Shown: positions 24,408 to 24,729 of the stretch, piece by piece
Numbering within the stretch: position 1 is the first letter of the stretch
Layout of the letters: every line of letters starts with the position of its first letter
Source of the DNA: Methylococcales bacterium
Lineage (GTDB): Bacteria > Pseudomonadota > Gammaproteobacteria > Methylococcales > Methylomonadaceae
Length of the DNA stretch: 24,729 nt
Direction of reading: 5' to 3'
NCBI GenBank assembly: GCA_009692395.1
Contig: SHZG01000010.1
Coordinates: 1 to 24,729 of the forward strand
Position numbers and translations under genes: made by a program
The notes under the pieces: generated by a model
What the model was told of the DNA's origin: nothing
Seen by the model: the letters and a program-made list of their open reading frames with translations, nothing else
Database searches by the model: none

Positions 24408-24729
24408 GGGTAGTGGGTTAAATCTGTAATTATGAATAAATATCGCGCCCGAATTCGACCTTGTTGATAAGCAAACCGATGACGGTGTCGTGCATCAACT
24501 CTAGTTTTGAGAAACAAATGGTCTTGCGATTGAGTCGTTTGATCCATGTCCGAAAGTTCAGGTTTTTACGTTCTATTTTCTGCGTATTGTGCTTACCAAT
24601 CTCATGCTTATCAGCCTCAAGGTGACGCTGATAAGCACCCCAATCATCTGTGTAGAAGCAGGTAATATTAAAGGGGGCAAGCAAGGTTTTAAGTTGCTTG
24701 AATACGTCATCCTTGCGCTTACCCAATAC
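24408..24729 (-). mobile_element. IS1-like element, inserted at the start of the DUF4126 gene
   Basis: The element end is placed at 24408, where the outer bases are GGGTAGTGGGTTAAATC. These resemble (GGG, AG, AAATC shared) the end at 378. The DUF4126 reading frame begins immediately next to it. The element continues beyond the right edge, so length and target duplication cannot be judged. Confidence 0.65.
24430..24729 (-). CDS. insB: IS1-family transposase InsB, C-terminal part (runs off right edge)
   Basis: InsB is the catalytic half of the IS1 transposase and is made by frameshifting from insA. The visible 99 codons read GKRKDDVFKQLKTLLAPF, then YTDDWGAYQRHLEADKHEIG with a catalytic Asp in TDDW, then HNTQKIERKNLNFRTWIKRL with the catalytic Glu in KIERKN, and LELMHDTVIGLLIN near the end. 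This is the typical InsB C-terminus. The frame is open to the window edge (a Val codon precedes the TTG at 24726), so the start lies outside. It ends at 24430-24432 (TAA). Nothing in the visible part looks broken. Confidence 0.88.
   Translation of the reverse strand, partial: VLGKRKDDVFKQLKTLLAPFNITCFYTDDWGAYQRHLEADKHEIGKHNTQKIERKNLNFRTWIKRLNRKTICFSKLELMHDTVIGLLINKVEFGRDIYS

Overview
The window is a chromosomal segment of a gammaproteobacterium with moderate G+C content. The proteins are typical gammaproteobacterial types, and several gene groups match E. coli: the zapB-like/zapA/6S RNA block divergent from ygfB-pepP-ubiH, and lolA next to rarA. I cannot name the genus from the sequence alone. 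Most of the window is conserved housekeeping DNA. The accessory part is a set of decaying insertion sequences and small palindromic repeats.

Layout. Positions 1-378 hold an IS1-type left end (insA) cut by the 5' end of an IS630-type transposase gene. Positions 497-1702 hold an L,D-transpeptidase gene split by one in-frame TAA. Next come two near-copies of a heat-shock (sigma-32) promoter flanking a 101-bp nested palindrome, then clpB. After that, all on the + strand, are guaB, tilS, pyrG, kdsA and eno. Positions 11.6-13.2 kb are an IS graveyard: a broken RelB/RelE-type pair cut by an IS3 remnant, then an IS982 remnant, then a frameshifted TnpB gene.

A small exported protein of unknown function (minus) follows, then 6S RNA, zapA and a zapB-like gene (minus). 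Divergent from these are ygfB, pepP and ubiH (+). Next, on the minus strand, are pssA, the rarA-lolA pair, a 253-bp MITE-like element with an 8-bp target duplication touching the mrcB stop codon, mrcB itself (PBP1B), two tRNA-Phe genes with promoter and terminator, and a DUF4126 membrane-protein pseudogene. An IS1 element inserted at its first codons runs off the right edge.

The intact genes cover protein disaggregation (ClpB), GTP and CTP synthesis (GuaB, PyrG), tRNA modification and supply (TilS, tRNA-Phe), envelope construction (KdsA, LolA, PssA, PBP1B, and the damaged L,D-transpeptidase), glycolysis (Eno), ubiquinone synthesis (UbiH), cell division (ZapA, ZapB-like) and replication repair (RarA). 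I found no new multigene system, defence island or CRISPR array. The best leads are the duplicated heat-shock promoter around a palindrome, the split L,D-transpeptidase, the MITE-like element, and the clear decay history of several mobile elements.
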